From Niveibacterium sp. 24ML (lineage in GTDB: Bacteria; Pseudomonadota; Gammaproteobacteria; Burkholderiales; Rhodocyclaceae): 64,000 bases of DNA. The position numbers were made by a program, and so were the translations under genes. The stretch lies in NCBI RefSeq assembly GCF_026586805.1, contig NZ_JAPFHA010000007.1, forward strand, positions 114,138 through 178,137. Direction: 5' to 3'. How positions within the stretch are numbered: position 1 is the first letter of the stretch; each line of letters starts with the position of its first letter. This document shows positions 1 to 9,498 of the stretch, piece after piece. Under the pieces are notes generated by a model. It saw only the letters and a program-made list of their open reading frames with translations. It did no database searches and was not told the DNA's origin.

Positions 1-58
1 GGCCTTGTCCGATCAGGACATGGCCGACATTGCCGCATTTTTCGGAGCACAGAAATGA
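1..58 (+). CDS. C-terminal end of a c-type cytochrome (partial)
   Basis: Only the last 18 codons are in the window, ending DMADIAAFFGAQK before a TGA at 56-58. The tail closely resembles the C-terminal helix of the next gene (DMADLAAYYSAQK), so this is probably a class I cytochrome c of the c553/c4 type, made as a tandem pair with it. The stop overlaps the next ATG in an ATGA junction, which suggests translational coupling. The haem site lies outside the window, so the family call rests on the tail similarity alone. Confidence 0.6.
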   Translation, partial: ALSDQDMADIAAFFGAQK

Positions 59-381
59 CGCGCGCTTCGCTGACGACATTGCTTGTGCTGGCGGGGCTCT
101 GGTCTGCGGCGGCAAATGCCGGTGATGCCGTCAAGGGCAAGGAGAAATCGGCTGCATGCGCGGCGTGCCATGGCGCCGACGGCAACTCCGCCGCGCCGGA
201 CTTCCCGAAGCTGGCCGGGCAGCATGCTGACTATCTGGTGCGCGCCTTGACTGACTACAAGGCGGGCAAGCGCAAGAACCCGATCATGATGGGCATGGCC
301 GCGCCGCTTTCGAAACAGGACATGGCGGACCTGGCGGCGTACTACTCGGCGCAGAAAGGTCTGGTCATCGTCAAACGCTGA
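55..381 (+). CDS. Periplasmic class I cytochrome c (c553/c4 type)
   Basis: The product is 108 residues. It has a cleavable signal peptide (about residues 1-22, ending SAAANA) and one haem-binding CAACH site at 35-39. A likely axial Met lies in the MMGMAAPLS stretch, and the C-terminal helix is typical of small c553-type cytochromes. It would carry electrons in the periplasm between a membrane quinol-oxidising complex and a terminal acceptor; the partner is not visible. The ATG overlaps the stop of the preceding cytochrome gene by 4 nt, so the two are co-translated. A hairpin follows at 399-428. Confidence 0.85.
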   Translation: MTRASLTTLLVLAGLWSAAANAGDAVKGKEKSAACAACHGADGNSAAPDFPKLAGQHADYLVRALTDYKAGKRKNPIMMGMAAPLSKQDMADLAAYYSAQKGLVIVKR

Positions 382-398
382 GGCCACGCGGCCTTGCC

Positions 399-428
399 AA
401 AGCCCGGCGCACGTCACGGCCGGGCTTT
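399..428 (+). terminator. Hairpin terminator after the cytochrome pair
   Basis: A 10-bp arm AAAGCCCGGC at 399-408 pairs with GCCGGGCTTT at 419-428 around a 10-nt loop, followed by a T-rich stretch. It lies between convergent genes and could serve both strands, because the arms start with A and end with T. Confidence 0.7.
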
Positions 429-439
429 GTGTTTCTTGC

Positions 440-874
440 TCAGCGTGTGCTGCGTGCGCGTCGGTGGATCGCTTCGACGTAGGCCACTGCATCAAGCGGC
501 GAGCCATCGCGTTGCGATTGCCAGATCGTTTCTCCAAGGCTCTCGATCACGTCGTGCAGCGCGGCGTGACGGTCGCCCTTTGCGGCAAGGCACGCATCGT
601 AGGCCGCGCGGATACCCGGTGGCTGATCGATGCTCAGCTGCTCATGCACGGCCAGGTGCAGGGAAAGATGCAGGAAGGGATTGATCTGGCCGTCCTCGGG
701 CGCGAAATCGCGCTCGGCCGACTCTGGGTCCTCGAGCAGTGCGTGGTATTCCGGGTGTTGTTGCGCCAGTTCTGCCGCGATCTGTTCGATCGGTGTCAGC
801 GCTTCCTTGGCGCATGCCTTCTTCCAGGCATCGATGAAAAAGCGGCGGGCCTGATCGCGGGATGGATTGAACAC
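440..874 (-). CDS. DUF1841 family protein
   Basis: This 144-residue cytoplasmic protein has the features of the DUF1841 family, common in beta- and gammaproteobacteria and of unknown function. It starts VFNPSRDQARRFF and carries the HPEYH segment and a His-rich NPFLHLSLHLAVHEQ core. I chose the GTG at 872-874 because the family normally begins at MFNPSR. The longer in-frame reading would extend back through the 3' end of nth and adds an unrelated low-complexity N-terminus. It lies 43 nt downstream of nth on the same strand and is probably the last gene of the rnf-nth unit. No catalytic role can be inferred. Confidence 0.85.
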   Translation of the reverse strand: MFNPSRDQARRFFIDAWKKACAKEALTPIEQIAAELAQQHPEYHALLEDPESAERDFAPEDGQINPFLHLSLHLAVHEQLSIDQPPGIRAAYDACLAAKGDRHAALHDVIESLGETIWQSQRDGSPLDAVAYVEAIHRRARSTR

Positions 875-917
875 GTTCGACTCGATTCGTTCGGGTGGGC
901 CTGAGGCGCGGTGCAAC

Positions 918-1562
918 TCAAGCGGCTTTGTCGCGCGATTCGCACAGGTCGCGCACGATGCACGTGCCACATGCGGGCTTGCGAGCCACGCACACATAGC
1001 GACCGTGCAGGATCAGCCAGTGATGTGCGTCCAGCAGGTAGGCCTTGGGGACTCGCCGCAGCAGGCTCTGTTCGACTTCGATCACGTCTTTGCCCGGCGC
1101 CAGCCCCATGCGGTTGGCAACCCGGAAGATGTGCGTATCGACGGCCATGGTGGGCTGACGAAACAAGGTGTTGAGTACCACGTTGGCGGTCTTCCTGCCC
1201 ACGCCCGGCAAGGCTTCGAGCGCCTCGCGATCTGACGGCACTTCGCCTGCGTGCCGCTCAAGCAGCATCCGCGAGAGCGCCGCAACGTTCTTTGCCTTGT
1301 TCCGATACAAGCCGATGGTCTTGATCTGTTCGGCAATGCCGGCTTCCCCCAGCGTTGCCATGGCGGCAGCGTCGGGCGCAAGGGGGAACAAGCGGCGGGT
1401 CGCGAGGTTTACGCCCTTGTCGGTTGATTGTGCTGAGAGCACAACCGCCACCAGCAGCTGGAATCCGTTTCCGAACTCAAGTTCGGTGGTCGGTTCCGGG
1501 TTGGCGTCGTGCCAGCGGCGGAAGGCTTCCGCCACGGCGGCTCGGGGCATCAGCCTGGGCAT
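918..1562 (-). CDS. nth: Endonuclease III (DNA glycosylase/AP lyase)
   Basis: The 214-residue product removes oxidised pyrimidines from DNA and nicks the abasic site. The helix-hairpin-helix LPGVGRKTANVV contains the catalytic Lys (about residue 124), and the VDTH segment contains the catalytic Asp (about 142). A C-terminal [4Fe-4S] cluster loop has Cys at about 191, 198, 201 and 207 (C-X6-C-X2-C-X5-C). Length matches the family. It follows rnfE by 3 nt; nth at the end of rnf operons is a common proteobacterial arrangement. A start four codons later (MPRAAV) is also possible. Confidence 0.96.
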   Translation of the reverse strand: MPRLMPRAAVAEAFRRWHDANPEPTTELEFGNGFQLLVAVVLSAQSTDKGVNLATRRLFPLAPDAAAMATLGEAGIAEQIKTIGLYRNKAKNVAALSRMLLERHAGEVPSDREALEALPGVGRKTANVVLNTLFRQPTMAVDTHIFRVANRMGLAPGKDVIEVEQSLLRRVPKAYLLDAHHWLILHGRYVCVARKPACGTCIVRDLCESRDKAA

Positions 1563-1565
1563 CGC

Positions 1566-2249
1566 TCAGGTGCTTGCAAGCGCTGCCGGGTCCTTCGGGC
1601 TTTGTGCGGCTTTGCGCGCAGCGCGTGCGTCGAGCCAACTCTTGCCCGCGATCAGCAGCGCGAGGGCAATGAATGCCCCGGGTGGCAGGATCGCGACGAG
1701 AAAGCCCGGATAGTCTGCCGGCAGGATGCGCAGCGGTTCCGCGCCGGGAATGATCATGTCGATGCCGTTCAGGATGTGGCCGGTGCCGATCAGCTCGCGC
1801 GCGCCGCCGAGCAGGGCGAGCAGCCACACAAGGCCTGCGCCCATCGCAAAGCCATCCACAGCGGATGAGAGGGCGCCGTTCTTGGCCGCAAAGGCTTCAA
1901 CCCGCGCGAGGACGATGCAGTTGGTCACGATCAGCGGCACGAAGATCCCCAGCACCAGGTAGAGGCTGTGCAGGTAGGCATTGAAGGCGAGATCGAGCAC
2001 CGTCACCAGTGAGGCAATGATCAGGATGAATACCGGAATCCGGATCTCGTAGGGGATCAGGTTGCGCAGTGCTGCGACCACGCCGCCCGATATCGCCATC
2101 ACCACCGCGGTGGCAATGCCAAGACTGACGCCGTTGATCAGGTTGGTTGATACCGCAAGAATCGGGCACAGACCCAGGAGTTGCACCAGGCCGGTGTTGT
2201 TCTTCCAGATGCCGGCGCGGGCGATCTCGCGCAGATGTTGGAGATCCAT
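1566..2249 (-). CDS. rnfE: Rnf/Rsx electron transport complex subunit E
   Basis: This 227-residue integral membrane protein has about six hydrophobic segments and the conserved N-terminal region KNNTGLVQLLGLCPILAVS. RnfE pairs with RnfA in the membrane core of the ferredoxin:NAD+ oxidoreductase, an ion-pumping or reductant-recycling complex. The Ala/Lys-rich C-terminal tail is cytoplasmic. It is the last Rnf subunit of the operon, 8 nt after rnfG and 3 nt before nth. Confidence 0.95.
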   Translation of the reverse strand: MDLQHLREIARAGIWKNNTGLVQLLGLCPILAVSTNLINGVSLGIATAVVMAISGGVVAALRNLIPYEIRIPVFILIIASLVTVLDLAFNAYLHSLYLVLGIFVPLIVTNCIVLARVEAFAAKNGALSSAVDGFAMGAGLVWLLALLGGARELIGTGHILNGIDMIIPGAEPLRILPADYPGFLVAILPPGAFIALALLIAGKSWLDARAARKAAQSPKDPAALAST

Positions 2250-2257
2250 GTGCGTTC

Positions 2258-2896
2258 CTAGCGGAAAAGTGATTCGCGGTTGGCGGCGGCGTAAGCGGCG
2301 ACGCGGCCGACGGCGCGCGTAACCGCGCGTGCGCTGATGGTTGCCCCGGTGGCGTAGTCAAACTGGCCGCCGTCTTTCTTTACCGTCCAGGCCGATGCGG
2401 GCAGTTCCGCGCCGCGGTGCTCGAACTGCGAAATCCAGGGCTTTGCCTTGTTCTTGTCCTTGCGGGGGTCGATGTAGTCGCCAAGCCCCGGCGTTTCGCG
2501 GTGCTGGGTGACCCGAGCGCCGAGCACTTCGCCGGTTGCCGACACGGCAACGACAAGCTCAATGCGGCCCGAGTAGCCGTCAGGCGCCGCCGCTTCAATG
2601 ACCAGTGCCGCGGGTTTGCCGTCCATGCGGGCGCGCCAGACGTTGCCACCCTGGTCGAGGCCGATCTCCTGTGTCGCAGGCAGGGTCTTCACGTCTGAGA
2701 GCAGTGCATTGTTGTAGGTCGAGCGCGGCAGGATCTGATCGATCAGCAGCAACTTTTCCGCTTCAGCACTCTTGGCAATGCGGTCGCGGGTGAGCAGGTA
2801 GCTGCCGGCCATCAGTGCCGTAAATGCCAGGGAGAAGACCAGCATGGCGACTGCGGTGCGGAGCGAGAGTCCGCTTGCGGTGATTTCCTTGGTCAC
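2258..2896 (-). CDS. rnfG: Rnf complex subunit G, FMN-carrying
   Basis: The 212-residue product has one N-terminal membrane anchor (about residues 13-35) and a periplasmic FMN-binding domain. The flavinylation motif D-x-x-T-G-A-T is at about 180-186 (DYATGAT), where the last Thr would carry phosphoester-linked FMN added by ApbE. It passes electrons between RnfD/E and the other subunits. It lies 5 nt after rnfD in the standard A-B-C-D-G-E order. Confidence 0.95.
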   Translation of the reverse strand: MTKEITASGLSLRTAVAMLVFSLAFTALMAGSYLLTRDRIAKSAEAEKLLLIDQILPRSTYNNALLSDVKTLPATQEIGLDQGGNVWRARMDGKPAALVIEAAAPDGYSGRIELVVAVSATGEVLGARVTQHRETPGLGDYIDPRKDKNKAKPWISQFEHRGAELPASAWTVKKDGGQFDYATGATISARAVTRAVGRVAAYAAANRESLFR

Positions 2897-2901
2897 GCTG
2901 C

Positions 2902-3906
2902 TCAGCCCTTCTTCTTGTGACCAAACACGGCGGGCTGGGTCTTCATGTCGATCAGCGGCACGCAGAGATTCATCAGCAAGGTTGCAAAAGCCACACCGTC
3001 AGGGAAGGCGCCGAAATGGCGAATGATCCAGGTAATCAGTGCGGCGCCCGCCGCGTAGATCAGCTTGCCGCGCGGCGTGGTGGCACCGGACACCGGGTCG
3101 GTGAGGATGAAGAAGGCGCCCAGCATCGCGGCGCCCGAGAAGAGCGAGAACAGCGCACCGGGGTAGGCTTGCGGTGCAAGCAGCGACGCCAGCGTTGCAA
3201 GCAGGGCCAGGGTGCCAAGAAACGCTACCGGGATGTGCCAGGTGATGATCCGGCGTGCAAGCAGATACACGCCGCCGAGCAGGAAGGCCGCAGTCACCCA
3301 TTCCCAACCGCGCGCGGCGATATGCCCGAAGGCGGCGCCGTCGAGCAGGCTTGCGACGCCTGCACCTTCCGCGCGCAGGCCGGTGCGCAAGGCATCGAGC
3401 GGCGTTGCAGCGGTGATTGCGTCGATGTCGCGTGCGCCGCCGAAAATCAGTTCAAGCTGAGCGCTGGCGTCCAGTTGCCCCGCGCCGGGCCACTGTGACA
3501 TCAATGCCGGGAAGGCGACGATCATCACCGCGTAGGCGACCATCGCCGGGTTGAAGGGGTTCTGCCCCAGCCCGCCGTAGAGGTGTTTGGCGACGATGAT
3601 TGCGAAGCCGGTTGCCACGACGATCAACCACCATGGGCCGATCGACGGGAAGGACAACGCGATCAGCCAGGCCGTGACCACCGCGGACAGATCCGCGAGG
3701 GCCGGTTTGATCGGGCGGCCCCGCATGTGCAGGAATGCCGCTTCGAAGGCAAGCGCGGCGGCGGTGGCCAAGGCCAGCTGCACCAGGATGCCCGCACCGA
3801 AGAACCATGCGTAGACGGCAATGCCAGGCGCCATCGCGAGCAGAACCTCTGCCATGACCCGGCTGACGCTGGTGGGTTTGCGAAGGTAGGGTGAATTCAA
3901 TGACAT
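2902..3906 (-). CDS. rnfD: Rnf complex subunit D
   Basis: This 334-residue polytopic membrane subunit has the start MSLNSPYLRKPTSVSRVM typical of RnfD. I took the ATG at 3904-3906 because the upstream extension is an Arg/Pro-rich reading through the 3' end of rnfC. Two Thr-containing motifs resemble flavinylation sites: TAAT at about 165-168, after Asp162 and at the usual position but with Ala for Gly, and a perfect D-x-x-S-G-A-T at about 270-276. It lies 16 nt after rnfC. Confidence 0.95.
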   Translation of the reverse strand: MSLNSPYLRKPTSVSRVMAEVLLAMAPGIAVYAWFFGAGILVQLALATAAALAFEAAFLHMRGRPIKPALADLSAVVTAWLIALSFPSIGPWWLIVVATGFAIIVAKHLYGGLGQNPFNPAMVAYAVMIVAFPALMSQWPGAGQLDASAQLELIFGGARDIDAITAATPLDALRTGLRAEGAGVASLLDGAAFGHIAARGWEWVTAAFLLGGVYLLARRIITWHIPVAFLGTLALLATLASLLAPQAYPGALFSLFSGAAMLGAFFILTDPVSGATTPRGKLIYAAGAALITWIIRHFGAFPDGVAFATLLMNLCVPLIDMKTQPAVFGHKKKG

Positions 3907-3922
3907 GACTTGGGCGCGGCCT

Positions 3923-5587
3923 TCAGATCGAACGGTCTTGCGGAGCGGGGGCCGTGGTGGCGGGCGCGCTGTCTGGGGCGGATGCCGGCGGCGTTGCGAC
4001 CGGCGCGGCCGCCTGGTCGGCGGCATCGCGCTGCGCTTTGGCGCGCGCCATCGCAGCGGCGATCAGCGCCTTCTTGGAATCGTCGGCGGCTGTGCTTGCC
4101 GCAGCGGGCGCAGCCTCGCCTTGTTCGGCGCCCGGTGCGCTGCTTGCCGCAGCGCGGCTGGCGGCCGTTTTTGCAGCCAGTTTCTCGGCCTTCTCGCGCT
4201 TTTCGCGCTCGATTCGCTCGTTGCGGAACTCAAAGCGCTCGCGCGCAACATCCGCAGCATCCTTCTGCCGCTCGCGCGCCCACACTTCGCTTTTGGCGAA
4301 GCGGTAGTAGTCGACCAGCGGAATGTGCGACGGGCACACGTACGCGCAGCAGCCGCATTCGATGCAATCGAAGAGGTGGTACTCCTGTGCTTTGCCGAAG
4401 TTCTTGGCGCGCGAATGCCAGTAAAGCTCGAAGGGCTGCAGATCGGCCGGGCAGGCGCGGGCACATTCGCCGCAGCGGATGCAGGCCATCTCCGGCGCCG
4501 GCGCGGGGAACAGCGCCTCGCTGCCGACCAGCACGCAGTTGGTGGCCTTGACCACCGGCACGTCATATGCGGGCATGCGAAAGCCCATCATCGGGCCGCC
4601 CATGATGAAACGGTCGGTGTCGGCCTTGATGCCGGCCAGCGCGGCCAGGTGATCCATCGGCGTGCCGAACAGCACCTCGTAGTTGCCAGGGCGCTCGACA
4701 TTGCCGGCGACAGTGACGATGCGCGAAATCAGTGGCCGGCCTTTTTCAACGGCATCGGCAATCGCGTAGGCGGTGCCGGTGTTGAAGCACTGCACGCCGT
4801 AGTCGGTGGAGCGGCGGCCGTGCGGTACCTCGATGCCGGTCAGGACACGGATCAACTGCTTCGCGCCGCCGGCCGGATAGCGTGTCGGGATCGCGATTAC
4901 TTGCATGCTGGTGGTGCCGTTGCGCTGCACCGCCGCTTGCATCTGGGCAATGGCTTCGGGCTTGTTGTCTTCAATGCCGACCAGCACGCGCTGCGCCTTG
5001 AGCATTGCCTGCATGATCAGGGCGCCACGTACGATCTGGTCGCCACGCTCGCGCATCAGGAGGTCGTCGCAGGTGATGAAGGGCTCGCATTCGGCGCCGT
5101 TGATCACCAGCGTGTGGGTGCCTTCATTGCCGGGCTTGAGCTTGAGGTGGCTGGGGAAGACCGCACCACCCAGGCCGACGATGCCCGCGTCGCGCAATTC
5201 GTCGCGGATTTCGTCCGGGCTCATCGAGCGCCATGGCATCGGGGCGGTGTCGATCCAGCGGTCTTCGCCATCCGGTTCGATCACGACGCTCAGCGAACTC
5301 AGGCCCGAGGAATGCGCCATCACTCGCGGTTCGATGGCGAGCACACGACCCGAGGTCGGGGCATGGATTGCACTCGAAACATTGCCGTCGGCCGCGCCGA
5401 TGCGCTGGCCCTTGAGCACCTGCTCTCCGGCTTCGACCAGTGGATGCGGCGTGCCGCCGACATGCTGGTGCAGCGGCACGACGAGTTGCCGAGGCATCGG
5501 CACCGGCTTGATCGGATCGCGTGTCGACGCCGCCTTGTTGGTGGCTGGCTTCACGCCACCGTTGAACTTGAAGAGCTTTTGCAGCAT
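3923..5587 (-). CDS. rnfC: Rnf complex subunit C (NADH/flavin and Fe-S subunit)
   Basis: The 554-residue peripheral subunit is homologous to the NADH-binding subunit of complex I. It starts [14 protein letters not shown]. It has the glycine-rich NADH/FMN region (LGGAVFPSHLKL) and two [4Fe-4S] sites, CIRCGECARACP and CIECGCCAYVCP. The C-terminal ~120 residues are a Lys/Glu- then Ala/Pro-rich tail, a length-variable region in this family. Its ATG shares one base with the rnfB stop (TGATG), so translation is coupled. Confidence 0.96.
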   Translation of the reverse strand: MLQKLFKFNGGVKPATNKAASTRDPIKPVPMPRQLVVPLHQHVGGTPHPLVEAGEQVLKGQRIGAADGNVSSAIHAPTSGRVLAIEPRVMAHSSGLSSLSVVIEPDGEDRWIDTAPMPWRSMSPDEIRDELRDAGIVGLGGAVFPSHLKLKPGNEGTHTLVINGAECEPFITCDDLLMRERGDQIVRGALIMQAMLKAQRVLVGIEDNKPEAIAQMQAAVQRNGTTSMQVIAIPTRYPAGGAKQLIRVLTGIEVPHGRRSTDYGVQCFNTGTAYAIADAVEKGRPLISRIVTVAGNVERPGNYEVLFGTPMDHLAALAGIKADTDRFIMGGPMMGFRMPAYDVPVVKATNCVLVGSEALFPAPAPEMACIRCGECARACPADLQPFELYWHSRAKNFGKAQEYHLFDCIECGCCAYVCPSHIPLVDYYRFAKSEVWARERQKDAADVARERFEFRNERIEREKREKAEKLAAKTAASRAAASSAPGAEQGEAAPAAASTAADDSKKALIAAAMARAKAQRDAADQAAAPVATPPASAPDSAPATTAPAPQDRSI

Positions 5588-6138
5588 CAGGCGGCCGTTT
5601 TGATCGGGATGACGGGGTAGTGCCACTTCCAGGTGTCGACGGTTTCGCCGACCGGTTCCATCGTGATGCAGTCGACCGGGCAGGGCGCAATGCAGAGTTC
5701 GCAGCCGGTGCAGAGCGGATCAACCACGGTGTGCATCTGCTTGGCGGCGCCCGCGATGGCATCGACCGGGCAGGCCTGGATGCACAAGGTGCAGCCAATG
5801 CAGGTGTTTTCGTCGATGACCGCGACCGACTTGGGTTTTTCAACCCCGTTCTCGGCGTTCAGCGGCTTGAACTCGCGCCCGAGCAGATCCGCCAGCTTGC
5901 GGATGCCTTCTTCACCGCCCGGCGGGCACTGGTTGATCTCGGCTTCGCCGCCAGCGATGGCAGTGGCGTAGGGCTTGCACCCCGGGAAGCCGCACTGGCC
6001 ACACTGCGTTTGCGGCAGGATCGCGTCGATCTTGTCGACCAGCGGATCGCCTTCGACACGGAAGCGCACGGCGGCATAGCCCAGGGCCCCGCCAATCACG
6101 ACGGCCAGCGCGGCCATCACCAGAAGTGCACTCAGCAT
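5587..6138 (-). CDS. rnfB: Rnf complex subunit B (ferredoxin-like)
   Basis: The 183-residue product has an N-terminal membrane helix ([17 protein letters not shown]), an Fe-S domain with CGQCGFPGC, and two ferredoxin motifs, [12 protein letters not shown] and [12 protein letters not shown]. RnfB takes electrons from ferredoxin and feeds the membrane core. The start at 6136-6138 gives the usual N-terminal anchor; the upstream extension is not conserved-looking. It lies 13 nt after rnfA. Confidence 0.96.
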   Translation of the reverse strand: MLSALLVMAALAVVIGGALGYAAVRFRVEGDPLVDKIDAILPQTQCGQCGFPGCKPYATAIAGGEAEINQCPPGGEEGIRKLADLLGREFKPLNAENGVEKPKSVAVIDENTCIGCTLCIQACPVDAIAGAAKQMHTVVDPLCTGCELCIAPCPVDCITMEPVGETVDTWKWHYPVIPIKTAA

Positions 6139-6151
6139 GGTTTCGCCAGCC

Positions 6152-6736
6152 TCACTTGAACCGGTCCAGCCCGGCAAAACCCATGAACGCCAGGCTCATC
6201 AGCCCCGCTGTCACCAGCGCAATCGGCGTGCCGCGAAAGTGCAAGGGCACGTCGGCGCCGTCGATCCGTTCCCGGATCGCGGCAAACAGCACCAGCGCAA
6301 GGGAAAAGCCCGCCGCACTGCCAAAACCGAACAGCAGGGCTTCAAGAAAGTTGTGCTTGAGGGCGACCGAAAGCAAGGGGATCCCCAGCACGGCGCAGTT
6401 TGTGGTGATCAGGGGAAGGTAGATGCCCAGCACCTGGTGCAAAACCGGGCTGGTCTTCTGGATCACCAACTCGGTCATCTGCACGATCGCCGCGATGACC
6501 ACGATGAAGGCCAGCGTGCGCAGGTAGCCCAGGTCAAAGGGAGCAAGCAGGTAGTGATCGATCAGATAGCTCGATCCGCAACCGAGTGTCAGCACGAAGG
6601 TTGTCGCCATGCCCATCCCGATGGCGGTGTCGAGTTTCTTCGACACGCCCATGAAAGGGCACAGCCCGAGGATGCGGACGAACACAACGTTGTTGACCAG
6701 CACCGCGCCAAGCAGCAGGAAGATGTAGTGCGCCAT
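6152..6736 (-). CDS. rnfA: Rnf/Rsx complex subunit A
   Basis: This 194-residue integral membrane subunit has the conserved start [20 protein letters not shown] and the [14 protein letters not shown] loop, whose Cys binds the intramembrane Fe cluster with RnfE. It is the first gene of rnfABCDGE-nth. The 123 bp upstream (to the 3' end of pyrD) must hold the operon promoter or be read through from pyrD; I see no strong -35/-10 pair there. Confidence 0.96.
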   Translation of the reverse strand: MAHYIFLLLGAVLVNNVVFVRILGLCPFMGVSKKLDTAIGMGMATTFVLTLGCGSSYLIDHYLLAPFDLGYLRTLAFIVVIAAIVQMTELVIQKTSPVLHQVLGIYLPLITTNCAVLGIPLLSVALKHNFLEALLFGFGSAAGFSLALVLFAAIRERIDGADVPLHFRGTPIALVTAGLMSLAFMGFAGLDRFK

Positions 6737-6859
6737 GGGCTTTCAGGGGGAAGGCGGGGGCGAAACCGCAGGATTATCGCCGTTTCAGGGGGCCGGACTC
6801 AAGCCGCGCGCGGCGTGGCCTTGCGCGCGAACTTGAGTGTGCTTCCTTGGATGGCGAAT

Positions 6860-7876
6860 TCAGACGCGGCTGAATGCGTCGGTCGCCTTCACTGTTTCAG
6901 CCGCCAAACCCGGCCCCTTGTAGATCAGGCCGGTGTAGAGCTGAACCAGTTCGGCGCCAGCATCGAGCTTTTCCAGCGCATCCTTGCCGGAAAACACGCC
7001 GCCGACAGCGATGATCGGCAGTTCGCCGGCCAGCAGCTTGGCGAGTTCTGCGACCACTTCGGTGGAGCGGGTGCGCAGCGGGGCGCCCGAGAGGCCGCCG
7101 GTTTCGTCGGCGTGCGGCAGGCCGGCCACGGCCTCGCGCGAGAGCGTCGTGTTGGTGGCGATGACTCCGTCAATGCGATGGCGGCGTAGCGCGTCCGCCA
7201 TTTCGCTCAACTGTTCGCTTTGCACATCCGGCGCGATCTTGAGCGCCAGCGGCACATAACGGCCGTGTTCATCGGCCAGCCGCGCCTGCCGTGCCTTGAG
7301 GGCGGCAAGCAGGGCGTCGAGCTCCGAGGCACCTTGCAACTGGCGAAGGTTCTTCGTGTTGGGGGACGAGATGTTGACCGTCACATAGCTGGCGTGCGGA
7401 TACACCTTGTCAAGGCAGGCGAGGTAGTCGTCGGCGGCCTTCTCGATGGGGGTGTCGAAGTTCTTGCCGATGTTGATGCCAAGGATGCCCTTGAACTTGG
7501 CCGAACGAACGTTTGCGACGAGGTTGTCGACGCCGGCGTTGTTGAAGCCCATGCGGTTGATGATGCCTTCGGCCTTGGGCAGGCGGAACAGGCGTGGTTT
7601 GGGGTTGCCCGGTTGCGGGCGCGGCGTGACGGTGCCGATCTCGATATGGCCGAAGCCGAAGTTGGCGAAGGCATCAATCGCTTCACCGTTCTTGTCGAGC
7701 CCCGCAGCAAGGCCGATGCGGTTGGGGAAGCTAAGGCCCATGACTTCGACGGGCTTGCCGCGCGATCCACAAACCGAAGGAATGAATCCGCCGAAGTGGT
7801 GCAGGCTCCAGATTGTCAGATCGTGGGCTGCCTCAGGGTCGAGCAGGAAGAAGAAGGGGCGTGCAAGTGAGTACAT
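6860..7876 (-). CDS. pyrD: Dihydroorotate dehydrogenase (quinone), class 2
   Basis: The 338-residue flavoenzyme oxidises dihydroorotate to orotate with ubiquinone as acceptor, in pyrimidine synthesis. The class-2 N-terminal membrane-associating segment ([20 protein letters not shown]) is present. So are FMN-site motifs ([16 protein letters not shown]) and the catalytic Ser region [16 protein letters not shown]. The C-terminal FMN phosphate loop ([16 protein letters not shown]) is intact. Length matches E. coli PyrD. Confidence 0.97.
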   Translation of the reverse strand: MYSLARPFFFLLDPEAAHDLTIWSLHHFGGFIPSVCGSRGKPVEVMGLSFPNRIGLAAGLDKNGEAIDAFANFGFGHIEIGTVTPRPQPGNPKPRLFRLPKAEGIINRMGFNNAGVDNLVANVRSAKFKGILGINIGKNFDTPIEKAADDYLACLDKVYPHASYVTVNISSPNTKNLRQLQGASELDALLAALKARQARLADEHGRYVPLALKIAPDVQSEQLSEMADALRRHRIDGVIATNTTLSREAVAGLPHADETGGLSGAPLRTRSTEVVAELAKLLAGELPIIAVGGVFSGKDALEKLDAGAELVQLYTGLIYKGPGLAAETVKATDAFSRV

Positions 7877-8049
7877 GCCGTGAAGTTTACCGCGACTGCC
7901 CGCTTATGTCCGGTAGCGAAATTGCTAGGCATGGATTAGACGCAGGTCAGTATGACCCCGGATCAGGGACTGCCCCATCGAGCATGAACACGATAGCCTT
8001 GCGAATGCGGCTTGCCGCCGTGCAATCGCAGTTCTTAAATGGAGGCGAC

Positions 8050-9477
8050 ATGAAAAACGTTCTGTCTCGCATCGCGTTGCTGTGTCTGGCGTTCGGGGCG
8101 TCGGCACTTGCGGCCGCCGAATTGCCGGGTGGGCAGGTGTGGTTGCAGCATGTGCAGCGCGATCTCTTGCCTTTCTGGTCGACGCCCGCAGCGATGGGCC
8201 GCCCGGTCGGCAACTTCCCGACCTTCCGCTGCAATGACGGCAGCGCGTTCGTGCTTGAGGCACCTTGCGACGAGCTCAAGTCGCCGCCAGCCTGGATCAA
8301 GCCCGAACTGGCGCGCGACTACGTTCGCATGCAGGCGCGGCAGACCTATGCGTACGGGGTTGCCTTCAATCTGACCGGCGAGCAGCGCTGGCTGGATCTG
8401 GCCAAGGCCGGCGCTCGCCGCACACTGGCATTGCTGGATCCGGCTGCGGGTGCGCCGACCTGGTTCGAGCAGGGGCGCGGCGGGCCAGCGCCTGAGGCGC
8501 GCACCGCGCAGGACCAATCCTATGCCGTGGTCGGCATCGCGATGCTGTACTACCTGACCCGCGACGAAGCGCTGGAGCGCGCCCTCATCGCCCATCAGCG
8601 CTACATCTTCGAGCGCTACTGGGACGAGGCCTGGGGCATGCTGCGCTGGGTGCCGCAAGGCGGCCCGCAGGAGGAGGCGGCCAAGCAGGAACTGGTGGCG
8701 CAACTCGATCAGCTCAATGCCTACATGTTGCTGGTGGTCCCCTACCTGCCGCCGGCTGCGCGCGACGTCTGGCATCGAGACATCCGCCGCGTCGCGAACA
8801 CCCTGATCAAGCAATTCCATGATCCGGCCAGCGGTACATTCTTTGGCACCCTGGAGCGGGGTGAGGAGAGCCGCCGTGCCGGCGCTCGCCACAACGATTT
8901 CGGGCACACCATCAAGGCCTACTGGATGCTGATGCTGGCCGGGCGTGAGTTGGGCGACGCCGAGTTGGAGCGCTTCGGGCGCGAGGGCGGGCTGGCCATT
9001 CTCGACAAAGCCTGGAACGCCGACAGCGCGGCATGGGCCTCGGGCTGGCGGGCCTACGGCATCGATAAGGCCAAGAGCTGGTGGATCTACGCCGAGCTCG
9101 ACCAGATGGCCAGTTTCATGGCGCTAGAGCGACCCGAGCTGCGCAAACGTCTAGCGTCGAGCTGGGATTTCTGGTTGAAGAAGCAGACAGCGCCCAACGG
9201 CGGCGAGGTGTATGGCTGGGTTGATCAGAATGGCGTGGCGCCGCCCAACAGCCTGCGCATCCACCACTGGAAGAGTGGTTATCACTCCTTTGAGCATGCA
9301 CTGGTGAGCTATCTCACCGCGCAGGCGCTCGCGGGCAAGACCGGGCGGCTTTACTTTGCGGCGGGAGATCGAAGCACCGATTTCCGGCCCTATCTGCTAC
9401 CCGGCAAGGTGGGCAAGCTGCGTTCGGAAAGTGGGCGTCAGGTGGTGGAGTTTGTCATTCCGGTGGCGGGCAAATAG
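8050..9477 (+). CDS. Secreted AGE-fold (alpha/alpha)6-barrel protein, function unassigned
   Basis: The 475-residue product has a signal peptide (about 1-21, ASALA then AAELPGG), so it acts in the periplasm or outside the cell. The mature part resembles N-acylglucosamine 2-epimerase/mannobiose 2-epimerase-type six-hairpin proteins, with repeated aromatic- and His-rich helices such as HNDFGHTIKAYWMLM, WWIYAELDQMASF and GYHSFEHALVSYLT. Substrate cannot be inferred. The start is fixed by a good GGAGG just upstream of the ATG; the longer in-frame reading crosses into the divergent pyrD region. It stands alone, divergent from pyrD. Confidence 0.7.
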   Translation: MKNVLSRIALLCLAFGASALAAAELPGGQVWLQHVQRDLLPFWSTPAAMGRPVGNFPTFRCNDGSAFVLEAPCDELKSPPAWIKPELARDYVRMQARQTYAYGVAFNLTGEQRWLDLAKAGARRTLALLDPAAGAPTWFEQGRGGPAPEARTAQDQSYAVVGIAMLYYLTRDEALERALIAHQRYIFERYWDEAWGMLRWVPQGGPQEEAAKQELVAQLDQLNAYMLLVVPYLPPAARDVWHRDIRRVANTLIKQFHDPASGTFFGTLERGEESRRAGARHNDFGHTIKAYWMLMLAGRELGDAELERFGREGGLAILDKAWNADSAAWASGWRAYGIDKAKSWWIYAELDQMASFMALERPELRKRLASSWDFWLKKQTAPNGGEVYGWVDQNGVAPPNSLRIHHWKSGYHSFEHALVSYLTAQALAGKTGRLYFAAGDRSTDFRPYLLPGKVGKLRSESGRQVVEFVIPVAGK

Positions 9478-9498
9478 GCGCTTACCCGCCTGAATGTC

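Noticed and set aside
3905..5620. 571-codon plus-strand frame opposite rnfC
   Set aside because: It is a shadow frame of a GC-rich gene: no family motifs, Arg/Ala/His-rich, while rnfC on the minus strand has all its Fe-S and nucleotide motifs.
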